Source: Arthrobacter pullicola (GTDB lineage Bacteria > Actinomycetota > Actinomycetes > Actinomycetales > Micrococcaceae). From it: a DNA stretch of 64,000 bases. The stretch is taken from assembly GCF_014836875.1 (NCBI RefSeq), contig NZ_JACSQC010000005.1, forward strand, positions 186,001-250,000, given 5' to 3'. The position numbers and the translations under genes were made by a program. The notes under the pieces are model-generated. The model was not told the DNA's origin. It worked only from the letters and a program-made list of their open reading frames with translations, and ran no database searches. Shown in pieces: positions 27,820 to 36,971 of the stretch. The first letter of the stretch is position 1. Every line of letters begins with the position of its first letter.

Positions 27820-29373
27820 ATGGCACGCGGTGACGGAAAGCTTTCCCACGATCTCATGCCCGGCGAGAAAGGACCGCAGGACGCCTGCGGTGTATTCGGT
27901 GTCTGGGCCCCCGGCGAAGAGGTAGCGAAGCTTACCTATTACGGTCTGTATGCGCTGCAGCACCGCGGACAGGAGTCCGCCGGCATCGCAACCAGCGACG
28001 GCAACCGGATAAGCGTATATAAGGACATGGGCCTGGTCTCCCAGGTCTTTGATGAGACCACCCTCAACACCCTGCTGGGGCACATCGCCATCGGTCACTG
28101 CCGCTACTCCACTACCGGCGGCTCCCACTGGGCCAACGCGCAGCCGACCCTCGGCGCGACCGCCTCCGGCACCGTAGCCCTGGCCCACAACGGCAACCTC
28201 ACCAACTCCGCTGAACTGTATGAACTGATCCTGGAACGCCAGGGCCGCCCCCGCGCGGGCGAAATCGCGCAGGGCAACACCTCTGACACGGCCCTGGTCA
28301 CCGCGCTCCTCAATGGCACGGACGGCCGCTCGCTGGAAGCAACCGCCCTGGAACTGCTGCCCAAGCTGCGCGGCGCGTTCTCGTTCGTCTTTATGGACGA
28401 AGGCACGCTTTACGCCGCCCGCGACACCTACGGCGTCCGGCCGCTGGTCCTTGGCCGGCTGAACCGCGGCTGGGTCGTCGCTTCCGAAGGGTCTGCCCTG
28501 GCCACGGTCGGTGCGACCTTCATCCGCGAGATCAAGCCCGGTGAGTTCATCGCGATCGATGAGAACGGTGTCCGTTCCCAGATGTTCGGCGAACCGACTC
28601 CTGCCGGCTGCGTGTTCGAGTACGTCTATCTGGCCCGGCCCGATGCCACCATCAACGGCCGCTCGGTCTATGAGTCCCGCGTCGAAATGGGCCGCCAGCT
28701 GGCCCGCGAAAACTCCGTGGAAGCCGACATTGTGATTCCGGTACCGGAATCGGGCACCCCCGCTGCCGTGGGCTACGCCGAGCAGTCCGGCATCCCGTTC
28801 GCCCACGGCTTCGTCAAGAATTCATATGTGGGCCGCACCTTCATCCAGCCCAGCCAGACCCTGCGCCAGCTGGGCATCAAGCTGAAGCTCAATGCTTTGG
28901 AATCCGTGATCCGCGGCAAGCGTGTGGTGGTGGTGGACGACTCGATCGTCCGCGGCAACACCCAGCGTGCCATCGTGCGCATGCTGCGGGAGGTCGGGGC
29001 GAAGGAAGTCCACGTCAAAATCTCCTCTCCGCCTGTTCAGTGGCCGTGCTTCTACGGCATCGATTTCGCCTCCCGGGCAGAACTGATCGCCAACGGCGCC
29101 GAGGTCGAAGAGATCTGCACATCCATCGGAGCGGACACCCTGGCCTACATCTCCGGCGACGGCATGATCGGGGCTACCCAGCAGCCGCGTGAGAAGCTCT
29201 GCACGGCCTGCTTCACCGGCGACTATCCCATCGAGCTTCCCTCCGCTGACCGCCTGGGCAAGAACCTGCTGGAGAACCCCGCGGACGCGGACGGCTCCAA
29301 CGGCTGCGATCCCGGACCGGACAGTGAATTCGAGACCCTCCTGACCCCGACAGACAAGAAAGAATCAGTATGA
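27820..29373 (+). CDS. purF: Amidophosphoribosyltransferase
   Basis: 517 aa committing enzyme of purine synthesis. A 22-residue propeptide precedes the catalytic Cys23 (QDACGVFGV), which is normally exposed by self-cleavage. The Ntn glutaminase half includes LQHRGQESAGI and HCRYSTTGG. The phosphoribosyltransferase half has VVVVDDSIVRGNTQR, and cysteines near the C-terminus (EEICTSIG, KLCTACFTGDYP) fit the Fe-S form. The stop overlaps the purM start by 4 bases. Confidence 0.96.
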   Translation: MARGDGKLSHDLMPGEKGPQDACGVFGVWAPGEEVAKLTYYGLYALQHRGQESAGIATSDGNRISVYKDMGLVSQVFDETTLNTLLGHIAIGHCRYSTTGGSHWANAQPTLGATASGTVALAHNGNLTNSAELYELILERQGRPRAGEIAQGNTSDTALVTALLNGTDGRSLEATALELLPKLRGAFSFVFMDEGTLYAARDTYGVRPLVLGRLNRGWVVASEGSALATVGATFIREIKPGEFIAIDENGVRSQMFGEPTPAGCVFEYVYLARPDATINGRSVYESRVEMGRQLARENSVEADIVIPVPESGTPAAVGYAEQSGIPFAHGFVKNSYVGRTFIQPSQTLRQLGIKLKLNALESVIRGKRVVVVDDSIVRGNTQRAIVRMLREVGAKEVHVKISSPPVQWPCFYGIDFASRAELIANGAEVEEICTSIGADTLAYISGDGMIGATQQPREKLCTACFTGDYPIELPSADRLGKNLLENPADADGSNGCDPGPDSEFETLLTPTDKKESV

Positions 29374-30485
29374 GCGCGAGCGAAAACGCCATCACCTACG
29401 CCTCCGCAGGTGTGGACGTCGAAGCCGGTGACAAGGCCGTTGAACTGATGAAGGCGGCCGTCAAGGCCACCCATAATGACAACGTCATCGGTGGGGTCGG
29501 CGGATTCGCCGGACTCTACGACGTCTCCCGGCTCCTGACCTACAAGAAGCCGCTGCTGGCAACCTCCACGGACGGTGTCGGCACCAAGGTGGCCATCGCC
29601 CAGGCCCTGGACATCCACCACACCATCGGGTTCGACCTGGTTGGCATGGTGGTGGATGACATTGTGGTGGTTGGCGCTGAACCGCTGTTTATGACCGATT
29701 ACATTGCCTGCGGCAAGGTGGTCCCCGAACGCATCGCGGACATTGTGCGCGGCATTGCCGCTGCCTGTGAAGTTGCCGGCACCGCCCTGGTTGGTGGAGA
29801 GACCGCCGAGCATCCTGGCCTGCTCGGCGTTGATGAGTACGACGTCGCCGGTGCCGCCACCGGCGTGGTGGAAGCAGCGGACCTGCTCGGCCCGGAGCGC
29901 GTGCGCAACGGCGACGTCGTTATTGGCATGGCATCCTCCGGCATCCACTCCAACGGCTACTCCCTGGTCCGCCGCGTCATCAACCACGCAGGCTGGCAGC
30001 TCGAGCGCCAGATTCCGGAACTGGGACGTACCCTCGGCGAAGAACTACTGGAGCCGACCCGCGTGTACGCCGCAGACTGCCTGGACCTGGCACGGTTCGC
30101 CCCCGCCGGTGTCCATGGTTTCAGCCACGTGACCGGCGGCGGTCTGGCCGCTAACCTGGCCCGCGTGCTGCCCAAGGGCATGGAAGCCACCATTGACCGC
30201 TCCACCTGGGAGCTTCCCCCGGTCTTCAAGCTTGTGGGCGAACTCGGCAACGTCCCGCTCCCGGATCTGGAGCGGACGCTGAACCTCGGCGTGGGTATGG
30301 TCGCAATCGTCGACGCCGCCGGTGCCGATGCCGCGCTGGCCCGCCTCGCCGAGCGCGGAGTCCCGGCCTGGACCATGGGCACCGTGGGAACCGCAGGGGA
30401 ACCCGACACCGCGAACCCGGACTATGTCCAGGGCGCCAAGGGTGTCGACGGCGGTGCCGTCCGCCTGGTTGGCAGCTACGCCTAA
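29370..30485 (+). CDS. purM: Phosphoribosylformylglycinamidine cyclo-ligase (AIR synthetase)
   Basis: 371 aa. It shows YASAGVDVEAGDKAVELM, STDGVGTKVAIA, DLVGMVVDDIVVVGAEPLF, GGETAEHPGLL, ASSGIHSNGYSLVR and the C-terminal LNLGVGMV, all standard for PurM. It cyclises FGAM to AIR in the cytoplasm. It follows purF with a 4-base overlap and ends before a strong terminator. Confidence 0.96.
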   Translation: MSASENAITYASAGVDVEAGDKAVELMKAAVKATHNDNVIGGVGGFAGLYDVSRLLTYKKPLLATSTDGVGTKVAIAQALDIHHTIGFDLVGMVVDDIVVVGAEPLFMTDYIACGKVVPERIADIVRGIAAACEVAGTALVGGETAEHPGLLGVDEYDVAGAATGVVEAADLLGPERVRNGDVVIGMASSGIHSNGYSLVRRVINHAGWQLERQIPELGRTLGEELLEPTRVYAADCLDLARFAPAGVHGFSHVTGGGLAANLARVLPKGMEATIDRSTWELPPVFKLVGELGNVPLPDLERTLNLGVGMVAIVDAAGADAALARLAERGVPAWTMGTVGTAGEPDTANPDYVQGAKGVDGGAVRLVGSYA

Positions 30486-30508
30486 GCGCCCAACAGCGTT
30501 CAATGCAA

Positions 30509-30551
30509 AAGAGGGTGGTCACTGCAGCGGCAGTGGCCACCCTCTTTTTGC
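30509..30551 (+). terminator. Strong terminator after purFM
   Basis: GAGGGTGGTCACTGC pairs with GCAGTGGCCACCCTC (one wobble) around AGCG, preceded by AAAA and followed by TTTTTG. Confidence 0.92.
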
Positions 30552-30589
30552 GTGTGCCTGCAGCTCAGCCAAAATAGCCGCTTAAACGC

Positions 30590-30630
30590 CCTTCAGCGGA
30601 TCCACCGATTGGTGATCCGCTGAAGGAGGG
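30590..30630 (-). terminator. Hairpin downstream of the DUF3073 gene
   Basis: A perfect 12-base inverted repeat, CTTCAGCGGATC and GATCCGCTGAAG, with an inner ACC/GGT pair and a GATT loop. On the minus strand it lies about 40 bases beyond the DUF3073 stop and is followed by a short T-run, so a terminator role is likely. Confidence 0.65.
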
Positions 30631-30666
30631 CAATTGGCTTGCCGAAGAACGATTCGTTCGCTGCAT

Positions 30667-30903
30667 CTATCCGATGCGGCGGGAACCCTCGTCCTCGTCG
30701 TCATCATCGCCAAATTGATCTGCGTACTTATCCTCGTACGCCGAGTAGTCCGGCTCGGCCGGTTCCTCGGGATATCGACTCGAAGGACGGCTCGTAGGTC
30801 CCGACAGCTCACGCTGGAGGGCCGAGTAGTCCGTGGCAGGAGTGAAGTACTTCATCTCGCGTGCCTGCTTGGTTGCTTTTGCCTTTTGACGGCCGCGCCC
30901 CAT
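30667..30903 (-). CDS. DUF3073 family small protein
   Basis: 78 aa. The basic N-terminus MGRGRQKAKATKQAREMKY, then FTPATDYSALQRELSG, then a very acidic tail (FGDDDDEDEG), are hallmarks of DUF3073, a small protein found across actinobacteria and usually adjacent to purM/purF. Its function is unknown; the opposite charges of the two ends are notable. Confidence 0.92.
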   Translation of the reverse strand: MGRGRQKAKATKQAREMKYFTPATDYSALQRELSGPTSRPSSRYPEEPAEPDYSAYEDKYADQFGDDDDEDEGSRRIG

Positions 30904-31175
30904 GGCGTGACCCCCTTTTTGCGTCGATCCGGAGGTGGTCGCTCGGGCAGGAGAGCGAGGCCCCGGAATTTGGTCAATTTGTCGTAACTACAGGTTACAT
31001 GTTTTCCCGCGTCGTTGTGCCCCTGCATGACCTCACGCGCACTCAACTTCCAAGTTTACGCCTGCTCCGCTACCGGCGTGTACTGCGCTGTCACCTGCAA
31101 ATTCGCTAAAGTCAGGGGGGAACAGACGTTGCGGGACACCAGCGAGGCCAGGAACAGGGAGGACAGACGTTCACC

Positions 31176-33152
31176 ATGAGCGATCAGAAGCGGACGCCAC
31201 GGGCAGGTTTACCCCTGCCCGGGAAGTCCCTGCGGCCCTCTCCGCCAGTGAAGGGCAACGCCGTCCCCAAGGGTTCCGGGGCGGCTCCTCCCGCTGCGAA
31301 GGCAGCACCGCCTGTCCGGAACAACCCCGCTACAAGGAGCATTCCCGTTATCAAGCCGCAGCAGCCAGCCGACAGTGGGCGCCCCGCACCGGGTGCTTCT
31401 CCCCAAAACAAGGCCGACCAGCCCGGCAAGGCCGGTAAACCGGGGAAGACAGGTAAGCGCGCTCCCGGTGCCAAGCGGCCTGCCCCGGCCAAGAAGGGCA
31501 CCGTGGCCAAGGGGCTGCTCGGTTCAAAGGGTGGGGCCAAGCGGCCGCCCCTGCGCACCGGCCCCGGTGCCAAGAACGCCTCTGGACCAGCCGACGAGCC
31601 CACGAGTCCTGAGCCCACGGACCATAAATCAGAACCTGCCCAAGCCGCAGAACCGGGGTCCGGGTCCGCAGAGCCGGCAGCGGAACAGGCCAATGCTCCG
31701 GAGCCTGCGCCAGTCCCCATCCTCGCCGATTTGGTCTCCCACACCGAGGCGCCGGCGTGGCTCTCGCGCGATGGGTCCCGTGACGTCGAAGTCTGGACTG
31801 AAGTATTCGAGTCCGAGACGCTGCAGGCTGCCCCGCTTGAACCCGTTGTCATTCCGGCCGAAGACGTACATCTGGTGGAACCGTCCCTGGACACTCCTTC
31901 CATCAGCGCTGAGGCAGCCGAGGCTGCTTCACTTCTGGAAGCCGCGGCCGAGGTGCGGGCGGTGTCGGAGGAGGCAGCAGAAGCCGGCAAACAGGCCGGC
32001 ATCACCGAACCCGCCCCCGAAGGCACCGAAATCGCCGTTGATGCCGGTGAGGGCCTCACCGAGCTGGAACCAGCCACCGGGGATGCCGCCGCTCAGCCTG
32101 AGGCTGACGGAAGCGAAAACGGCGAGGAAACCGAAGAGTCAGCGGCAGCTCCTGAACGAGCTGATCCGGTTGAACCAGCTGAACCGGGCGAAAAAGCTGA
32201 TCCGGTTGAACCAGCTGAACCGGGCACTGCACCTGACCAGCTGGCCCGCCCCGCTGAAGACACCGGTGATGCTGCCGCTGATGCTGAAGCCGATACTGAA
32301 GCTGGCTCTGACGAGGTTGCAGGGGCTGCAGGCTCGACCGAGGCCGCGGAGACTACGGAGTCAGAGCCGGACGAGGACTCTGCGGACACCGCGGAGGATG
32401 GCGGCGCAGCGGATATTGCCGGAACCTCCAGCCCCGCCGGCTCCACCGGCGCGCAGCCCATCATCGCCACGGCGGTAGTCAGCGGAGACAGCACCGATGT
32501 GTCCGCGCCGGTCACCGATTCGTTTGCCTCCCTCTCGCTGACCAAAAAGGTCCCGGCCGGGGATCCGGCAGATACCGGCATCACCCACGTTGTCCGTCCT
32601 TCCGGTTCCACCGCAGTGCCCGCCGATTCGCGGCGGGCCCGGCGCACCCGGGAAGCAGAGGAAGCCGCAGCCAAGATCAGTGGCAGCAGCAGGACCACCC
32701 GCATGCTGGTCCTCATCGGATCGATCCTGATTATTGTCCTGCTGGGTATCTGGCTGGCCACGGTCGTAGCCGACAGCAACCGGGAGGAGGGTGTCCTGGA
32801 GGATTCGGTGGCTCCCATCGACCTGGAAGCAGGCGCCTGCATCCAGGACTTCCAGAGCGTGAACGCAGAGGTCACGGTTGTCACCTGCGACACCCCGCAC
32901 AACGCGCAGCTGGTCGCCAGCGAGTCCTACCTCAATTCGGATTCCTTCCCGGGCCCGGACGCGCTGGCGGCCAAGGCCGAGGAAGTCTGTTCCTCCGTGA
33001 TGTACACGGACGCTGCCTCCAAGTACGCGGACCTGGAACTGAACCGCGCCGTCCCGACGCAGAGCTCCTGGGATGCAGGCGACCGCCGGGTGGACTGCTT
33101 CGTGGTCGCGCCTGGTGAAGAGCTCTCCGAATCCCTCATCGTCCAGCCGTAG
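31176..33152 (+). CDS. Membrane protein with long disordered N-terminus and C-terminal septum-formation domain
   Basis: 658 aa. Residues 1-510 are low complexity: first basic and Pro/Ala/Lys-rich, then strongly acidic Ala/Glu/Pro-rich. One membrane helix (MLVLIGSILIIVLLGIWLAT, about 509-528) follows. The outside domain of about 120 residues begins LEAGACIQDF and contains four cysteines (GACIQ, VVTCDT, EEVCSS, VDCFV), as in the Septum_form domain of actinobacteria. The acidic region has an exact 30-base duplication at 32160-32225. The start ATG is preceded by GGAGGA. The link to septation is by domain name only. Confidence 0.8.
   Translation: MSDQKRTPRAGLPLPGKSLRPSPPVKGNAVPKGSGAAPPAAKAAPPVRNNPATRSIPVIKPQQPADSGRPAPGASPQNKADQPGKAGKPGKTGKRAPGAKRPAPAKKGTVAKGLLGSKGGAKRPPLRTGPGAKNASGPADEPTSPEPTDHKSEPAQAAEPGSGSAEPAAEQANAPEPAPVPILADLVSHTEAPAWLSRDGSRDVEVWTEVFESETLQAAPLEPVVIPAEDVHLVEPSLDTPSISAEAAEAASLLEAAAEVRAVSEEAAEAGKQAGITEPAPEGTEIAVDAGEGLTELEPATGDAAAQPEADGSENGEETEESAAAPERADPVEPAEPGEKADPVEPAEPGTAPDQLARPAEDTGDAAADAEADTEAGSDEVAGAAGSTEAAETTESEPDEDSADTAEDGGAADIAGTSSPAGSTGAQPIIATAVVSGDSTDVSAPVTDSFASLSLTKKVPAGDPADTGITHVVRPSGSTAVPADSRRARRTREAEEAAAKISGSSRTTRMLVLIGSILIIVLLGIWLATVVADSNREEGVLEDSVAPIDLEAGACIQDFQSVNAEVTVVTCDTPHNAQLVASESYLNSDSFPGPDALAAKAEEVCSSVMYTDAASKYADLELNRAVPTQSSWDAGDRRVDCFVVAPGEELSESLIVQP
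32160..32225 (+). repeat. Exact in-frame tandem duplication in the acidic linker
   Basis: The 30-base unit at 32160-32189 recurs identically at 32196-32225, separated by GAAAAA (36-base period). It encodes the repeated peptide ADPVEPAEPG. Exact nucleotide identity points to recent slippage or unequal exchange. Confidence 0.85.
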
Positions 33153-33197
33153 GAATACCGTCCTGCCCTGCCCCTGGTAGGGCAGGGGGAAACACAC

Positions 33198-33240
33198 AAA
33201 AAACCGGGAGACCGCCAGCGGCGGGCTTCCGGCTTTTTGC
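33198..33240. terminator. Bidirectional terminator between the septum-domain gene and clpB
   Basis: AAAAACCGG...CCGCC pairs with GGCGG...CCGGCTTTTT around AGC, with A-tract and T-tract on opposite sides so it can end both converging transcripts. A second hairpin, CTGCCCTGCCCC/GGGCAGGG, lies just upstream at about 33164-33188. Confidence 0.85.
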
Positions 33241-33251
33241 GTGCCCTGGGA

Positions 33252-35876
33252 CTATCCGACCGGCGCCACGGCCTCAACGGTGAGGCCTTGGGCAGCGTGT
33301 TCATCACCGATGCCTTCGGGACGATCCACCAGGACGGTGTCGCCGTCGGAAATCCGGCCCGCCAGGATGCCCTTGGCGAGTTTGTCGCCGATTTCGCGCT
33401 GCACCAGCCGGCGCAGCGGCCGGGCGCCGTAGGCCGGATCGTATCCGGTCAGCGCCAGCCACTCGCGCGCTGCGTCGGTGACCTTCAGGGTCAGGCGGCG
33501 GTCCTTCAGCCGGGCGGCGAGCCCGCGGACCTGGATGTCCACGATCTGGGACAGCTCTTCCAGGGTCAGCGGGTCGAAGAGGATGATGTCGTCCAGCCGG
33601 TTCAGGAACTCCGGCTTGAAGTTGGCGTTGACCATGGACATCACTGATTCACGTTTCTGGTCCTCGTTCAGCCCCGGGTCCACCAGGAACTGGGACCCGA
33701 GGTTGGAGGTCAGGATCAGGATCACGTTGCGGAAGTCCACGGTACGGCCCTGCCCGTCCGTCAGCCGCCCGTCGTCGAGAACCTGCAGCAGGATGTCGAA
33801 GACGTCAGGGTGGGCCTTCTCCACCTCGTCCAGCAGGATGACGGAGTAGGGGCGTCGGCGGACTGCCTCGGTGAGCTGGCCGCCTTCCTCATACCCGACG
33901 TATCCGGGAGGAGCCCCAACCAGGCGGGACACGGTGTGCTTTTCGGCATACTCGCTCATGTCCATACGGACTATGGCGCGTTCGTCGTCGAAAATGAATT
34001 CCGCAAGGGCCTTGGCCAGTTCGGTCTTGCCGACGCCGGTGGGGCCGAGGAACAGGAAGGAACCGGTAGGCCGGTCCGGATCGCTGACCCCGGCGCGGGA
34101 ACGGCGGACGGCGTCCGCCACGGCGGAGACGGCACTGCTCTGGCCGATCAGCCGTGAACCGATGACTGATTCCATCTCCAGCAGCTTCTGGGACTCGCCC
34201 TGGAGCATGCGGCCGGCCGGGATCCCGGTCCAGGCGGAGACCACTTCGGCGATGTCGTCGGCGGTGACTTCCTCGGAGACCATCAGTTCCCTGGCCTCCT
34301 CACCGAACTGGTCCTGCTCAGCTTCCTGCGCCGCATCGAGTTCCTTCTGCATGGCCGGGATCTCGCCGTACAGGATCCGGGATGCCTCGGCCAGATCGCC
34401 GTCGCGCTGGGCTTTTTCAGCCAGCGAACGCAGTTCGTCGATGCGAGCCTTGATGTCGCCAACGCGGTTGAGGCCAGCCTTCTCTGCCTCCCAGCGGGCA
34501 TTGAGGGCGGCGAGCTGTTCCTTCTTGTTCGCCAAGTCCGCACGGAGCACTTCGAGGCGTTCCAGCGAGGCCTCATCCGTTTCCCCGGAGATAGCCAGTT
34601 CCTCCATGGTGAGCCTGTCCACGGCGCGGCGCAGCTCATCGATTTCCTCCGGAGCAGAGTCGATCTCCATCCGCAGCCGTGACGCAGCCTCATCGACCAG
34701 ATCAATGGCCTTGTCCGGAAGCTGGCGGCCGGTGATGTACCGGTTGGAGAGGTTAGCCGCCGCGACCAGCGCCGAGTCGGCGATCGCCACCTTGTGGTGC
34801 GCTTCGTAGCGTTCCTTCAGGCCGCGGAGGATGCCGATGGTGTCCGCAACGCTGGGCTCCCCCACGAAGACCTGCTGGAAACGGCGCTCCAGCGCGGCGT
34901 CCTTCTCCACATTTTCACGGTATTCGTTCAGCGTAGTGGCGCCGATCAGGCGCAGTTCGCCGCGGGCCAGCATCGGCTTGAGCATGTTGCCGGCGTCCAT
35001 GGATCCTTCAGCCGCCCCTGCGCCCACAACGGTGTGCATCTCATCGATGAAGGTGACGATCTGCCCTTCGGCACTGGCGATCTCCTCCAGTACGGCCTTG
35101 AACCGTTCTTCAAACTCGCCGCGGTACTTCGCCCCCGCCACCATTGAACCCAGGTCCAGCGAGAGCAGGGTCTTGCCGCTCAGGCTCTCAGGCACGTCCC
35201 CCGCCACGATCCGCTGCGCCAGGCCTTCGACGACGGCGGTCTTGCCAACCCCGGGTTCGCCAATCAGCACAGGGTTGTTCTTCGTCCGGCGGCTCAGCAC
35301 CTGGATGACCCGGCGGATTTCGGCGTCGCGGCCGATGACGGGGTCCAGCTTTCCGGACCGGGCCAGTTCGGTGAGGTCGGTGCTGAATTTTTCCAGTGCC
35401 TGGAAGGTGTTCTCCGGATCGGCATTCGTCACTTTACGGTCTCCTCGGACGGTGGGAAGGGCTGCGGCCAGCACATCGCGGCCGGCATTATTGTTCCGCA
35501 GCGCTTGGCCTGCGGGCCCGTTGTCAACTGACAGGGCCAACAGCAGATGCTCAGTGGAAACGTAGGCGTCACCGAGCTGGGTTGCCTCCTGCTGCGCTGC
35601 GTTGATGACCTGCAGGAGGGGACGCGAGAACTGGGGCTGCTGGACGGAGGACCCGGAGCTGGAGGGCAGGTCGTGGATGGCGTTGCTGGCTGCGACGCTG
35701 ACGGCGTCGGGATTGGCGCCGGCCGCTTTGAGCAGGGCCACGGCCACACCCTGGCGCTGGTCCATCAGCGCCTTCAGCAAATGGGCAGGCTCAATCTGGG
35801 GGTTTCCGGCAGTAGTCGCATTCATGGCGGCGGACTGAAGCGCCTCTTGGCTCTTATTCGTGAACTTCGTATCCAC
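33252..35876 (-). CDS. clpB: ATP-dependent disaggregase ClpB
   Basis: 874 aa from GTG 35876, with GAAGGAG six bases upstream; the longer frame to 35960 is rejected. The order is an N-terminal Clp repeat domain, NBD1 with Walker A GEPGVGKT, a coiled-coil middle domain (about 405-525, rich in Glu/Lys/Arg heptads) and NBD2 with GPTGVGKT and [30 protein letters not shown]. It resolves protein aggregates with DnaK. A HAIR element upstream (35989-36009) implies HspR heat-shock control. The C-terminus has a slightly long tail ([17 protein letters not shown]). Confidence 0.96.
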   Translation of the reverse strand: MDTKFTNKSQEALQSAAMNATTAGNPQIEPAHLLKALMDQRQGVAVALLKAAGANPDAVSVAASNAIHDLPSSSGSSVQQPQFSRPLLQVINAAQQEATQLGDAYVSTEHLLLALSVDNGPAGQALRNNNAGRDVLAAALPTVRGDRKVTNADPENTFQALEKFSTDLTELARSGKLDPVIGRDAEIRRVIQVLSRRTKNNPVLIGEPGVGKTAVVEGLAQRIVAGDVPESLSGKTLLSLDLGSMVAGAKYRGEFEERFKAVLEEIASAEGQIVTFIDEMHTVVGAGAAEGSMDAGNMLKPMLARGELRLIGATTLNEYRENVEKDAALERRFQQVFVGEPSVADTIGILRGLKERYEAHHKVAIADSALVAAANLSNRYITGRQLPDKAIDLVDEAASRLRMEIDSAPEEIDELRRAVDRLTMEELAISGETDEASLERLEVLRADLANKKEQLAALNARWEAEKAGLNRVGDIKARIDELRSLAEKAQRDGDLAEASRILYGEIPAMQKELDAAQEAEQDQFGEEARELMVSEEVTADDIAEVVSAWTGIPAGRMLQGESQKLLEMESVIGSRLIGQSSAVSAVADAVRRSRAGVSDPDRPTGSFLFLGPTGVGKTELAKALAEFIFDDERAIVRMDMSEYAEKHTVSRLVGAPPGYVGYEEGGQLTEAVRRRPYSVILLDEVEKAHPDVFDILLQVLDDGRLTDGQGRTVDFRNVILILTSNLGSQFLVDPGLNEDQKRESVMSMVNANFKPEFLNRLDDIILFDPLTLEELSQIVDIQVRGLAARLKDRRLTLKVTDAAREWLALTGYDPAYGARPLRRLVQREIGDKLAKGILAGRISDGDTVLVDRPEGIGDEHAAQGLTVEAVAPVG

Positions 35877-35988
35877 AGCGGGCTCCTTCTCGGGCTCGGA
35901 GAACAACCAAACAAGCTCTCGGTGGACTGCCCAATTGGAGAACCCTGACGGTCCTGCCATCTGGCTTCATCCGACCATGCTCAACAAG

Positions 35989-36009
35989 ATTGAGTGTAGT
36001 CCACTCAAG
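35989..36009 (-). promoter_or_regulatory. HAIR element (HspR operator) upstream of clpB
   Basis: Read on the minus strand: CTTGAGT, then GGACTAC, then ACTCAAT. The HspR consensus is CTTGAGT-N7-ACTCAAG, so 13 of 14 specified bases match with exact spacing. It lies 113 bases before the clpB start. HspR itself is not in the window. Confidence 0.88.
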
Positions 36010-36057
36010 GTTGGACGTAAAGTTATCCACAGGCAGTTGCGTGCGCCTGGAGCAGGT

Positions 36058-36660
36058 TTACTCGGGTCCGGGTAACGGGCTGTGATCCCGCTCGAATTCC
36101 TCCCTCACCCGCACCCATTCGTCGTTCCGGGCGTGATACAGCTCTTTATCGGCGCCCTCCATGGTTCGCCAGTCCCGGTCTATCGGACGCACCTCCCGGT
36201 TATCAAGGTGTGCGGTGAGGTTATCGAGGAAGAACTCCCAGCCCGGCCCTGCCGCCCACTCATTGACGTCCGGGGTCATAACGGCAAATCTCTTGCGCAC
36301 GGAAGCGTAGAGCAGCTCCACCCGCGTGGCCCCGTCTTCGTCGGACAGATGGATTTCCAGCTCACCGTCGTTCCCATGCGGCGGGATCCAGGAAAGCGTC
36401 AGCAGCCGCGGTGGATCACACCGCAGGATGGCCCCCTGGGAGAAGCCAGGCACCTCATAGTCGCCCCCTCGTCGAAAGTCGCCCGTCGGCTCCACAAAGT
36501 AGGCTCCAATACTGGAGGGGTCGGTCAGTGCATTCCACACCGCTCCGATGGGCTGTGGAAGAACCCGTCCGATCACCAGCATGCGCGCATGCCCAGCCTG
36601 TATCTGACGGAGCCCGAAGGACCGTTCGGTTTCGGAAAGTTCCACATCCAGCTCGGACAT
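36058..36660 (-). CDS. SRPBCC/AHSA1-type ligand-binding protein
   Basis: 200 aa from ATG 36660, with AAGGAG upstream. The START-like fold is indicated by VIGRVLPQPIGAVWNALTDPSSIGAYF near the N-terminus, the central GGDYEVPGF and PPRLLTLSWIPP, and the terminal AAGPGWEFFLDNLTAHLD. This matches the Activator of Hsp90 homologue 1-like/SRPBCC superfamily, whose ligands are diverse. No function is evident from its neighbours. Confidence 0.83.
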   Translation of the reverse strand: MSELDVELSETERSFGLRQIQAGHARMLVIGRVLPQPIGAVWNALTDPSSIGAYFVEPTGDFRRGGDYEVPGFSQGAILRCDPPRLLTLSWIPPHGNDGELEIHLSDEDGATRVELLYASVRKRFAVMTPDVNEWAAGPGWEFFLDNLTAHLDNREVRPIDRDWRTMEGADKELYHARNDEWVRVREEFERDHSPLPGPE

Positions 36661-36971
36661 ACACCGCTCCTTCAGCTTGCCGGCGTTGCGGTTCTGAGGA
36701 GTAACTCCGGATCGATACGGCGGTCTGGCCGGGCACCCCGGAACCGGTTCTATGAGATGGGACACACCCAGCCCTTCTTGGAGGTTAGCAGGGAAAACCG
36801 GCTCAGGACAGGCTTCAAGGCAGGACCGTGCACCTTCCACCGCCAGCCCCGCAGGCCTCTCCTTTCGGGGGTCAGCCCTCCGAAACCTACCGCTGACTAG
36901 GCACTTTGATAGCCTGAAATCTCCGAGACTAAGGAACCTTTCTTTTTTCGCCCCACTTCGAAAAGGACCCG
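36661..36971. other. Divergent intergenic region upstream of betT
   Basis: 311 bases without a supported gene; open frames here are antisense shadows. It must hold the promoter for the choline operon. A T-rich run (TTTCTTTTTTC) lies about 30 bases before betT. I found no BetI-type palindrome and no riboswitch-like structure. Confidence 0.45.

Noticed and set aside
36661-36971. Choline or glycine-betaine riboswitch before betT
   Set aside because: No recognisable structure or long transcribed leader.
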